This document shows, in pieces, positions 63,898-64,000 of a stretch of DNA of 64,000 nucleotides. The notes under the pieces were generated by a model, which made no database searches, was not told where the DNA came from, and saw nothing but the letters and a program-made list of their open reading frames with translations. The stretch is taken from contig NZ_CP065534.1 in the NCBI RefSeq assembly GCF_015999465.1, positions 1,488,001 to 1,552,000 on the forward strand, read 5' to 3'. The translations under genes and the position numbers were made by a program. How positions within the stretch are numbered: position 1 is the first letter of the stretch; each line of letters begins with the position of its first letter. Source of the DNA: Lonsdalea populi. GTDB taxonomy: Bacteria; Pseudomonadota; Gammaproteobacteria; Enterobacterales; Enterobacteriaceae.

Positions 63898-64000
63898 GAC
63901 TTTACTGTTACAGTGCCGCCATTTGTGCAAGCGCTATCAGGACGGGAAGGTAGCGACCGATGTGTTGAAGGACGTCTCGTTTGACATGGCGCCGGGCGAA
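63890..64000 (+). CDS. lolD: Lipoprotein-releasing ABC transporter ATPase LolD, N-terminal part
   Basis: The gene begins at ATG 63890, overlapping the lolC end by 8 bp, and runs off the right edge after 37 codons. The visible sequence ([20 protein letters not shown], then [13 protein letters not shown]) is the start of a LolD-type ABC ATPase just before its Walker A motif. The order lolC-lolD is that of E. coli. Confidence 0.93.
   Translation, partial: MNKTLLLQCRHLCKRYQDGKVATDVLKDVSFDMAPGE

Noticed and set aside
1..64000. CRISPR array, insertion sequence or defence island
   Set aside because: I found no regularly spaced repeats, transposase, restriction, toxin-antitoxin pair or integrase; nearly all genes are known backbone orthologues.

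Overview
The window is chromosomal DNA from a motile plant-associated type of Enterobacterales, most likely a Pectobacteriaceae member (Pectobacterium, Dickeya, Brenneria, Lonsdalea group). This rests on full-length Enterobacterales orthologues (MatP, FabA, BssS, DinI, OpgGH, LpoB, YcfJ, FliZ), on E. coli-like gene order from rluC to lolD, and on a flagellar cluster placed next to phoH and fabA. I cannot fix the genus from sequence alone. Almost everything is vertically inherited backbone. The accessory-looking parts are the flagellin-modification locus (6.5-11 kb) and a small decayed patch (18.2-19.7 kb).

Layout. 1-4.9 kb: end of the class 2 flagellar operon, 'fliK-fliL-M-N-O-P-Q-R. 5.1-12.7 kb: fliC with a textbook sigma-28 promoter, a 1181-residue multidomain glycosyltransferase, a second glycosyltransferase broken by four frameshifts, then fliA-fliZ behind a possible FlhDC box. 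12.8-14.4 kb: phoH behind a Pho box, and a convergent tRNA-Ser(GGA) whose 3' end is repeated 177 bp downstream, recalling the tyrT/RtT repeats of E. coli. 14.6-18.2 kb: fabA with a FabR-type operator, lonH, matP and a DUF523 gene. 18.2-19.7 kb: a tiny GhoT/OrtT-type membrane protein, a dead ribbon-helix-helix regulator and one hypothetical gene. 19.7-21.7 kb: a DUF2946/PepSY pair.

22-33 kb: opgGH (osmoregulated periplasmic glucans), lpxL, trhO, yceI-cytochrome b561, bssS, dinI with a perfect LexA box, pyrC and an ABM-type monooxygenase. The flg operons that lie between pyrC and rne in E. coli are not here. 33-37.7 kb: rne with a long conserved 5' leader, divergent from rluC. 37.8-49.1 kb: yceF, then yceD-rpmF-plsX-fabH-fabD-fabG-acpP-fabF-pabC-mltG-tmk-holB-ycfH, the fatty-acid/ribosome/replication supercluster. 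49.2-55.1 kb: ptsG (Mlc operator and SgrS target), a hydroxycarboxylate dehydrogenase, hinT-lpoB-thiK-nagZ. 55.3-64 kb: ndh (FNR box), ycfJ, an orphan GltI-like binding protein, mfd, lolC and the start of lolD.

The genes group into flagellar export/switch assembly and flagellin modification; envelope and lipid building (fabA, fab cluster, plsX, lpxL, opgGH, mltG, lpoB, nagZ, lolCD); RNA metabolism (rne, rluC, trhO, tRNA-Ser); and DNA maintenance (matP, dinI, tmk, holB, mfd). I found no CRISPR array, insertion sequence, integrase or defence island, and no clearly new multi-gene system. The items most worth following up are the decayed glycosyltransferase beside fliC, the tRNA-end repeat, the phoH leader, and the orphan GhoT/OrtT-like protein next to mobile-element debris.
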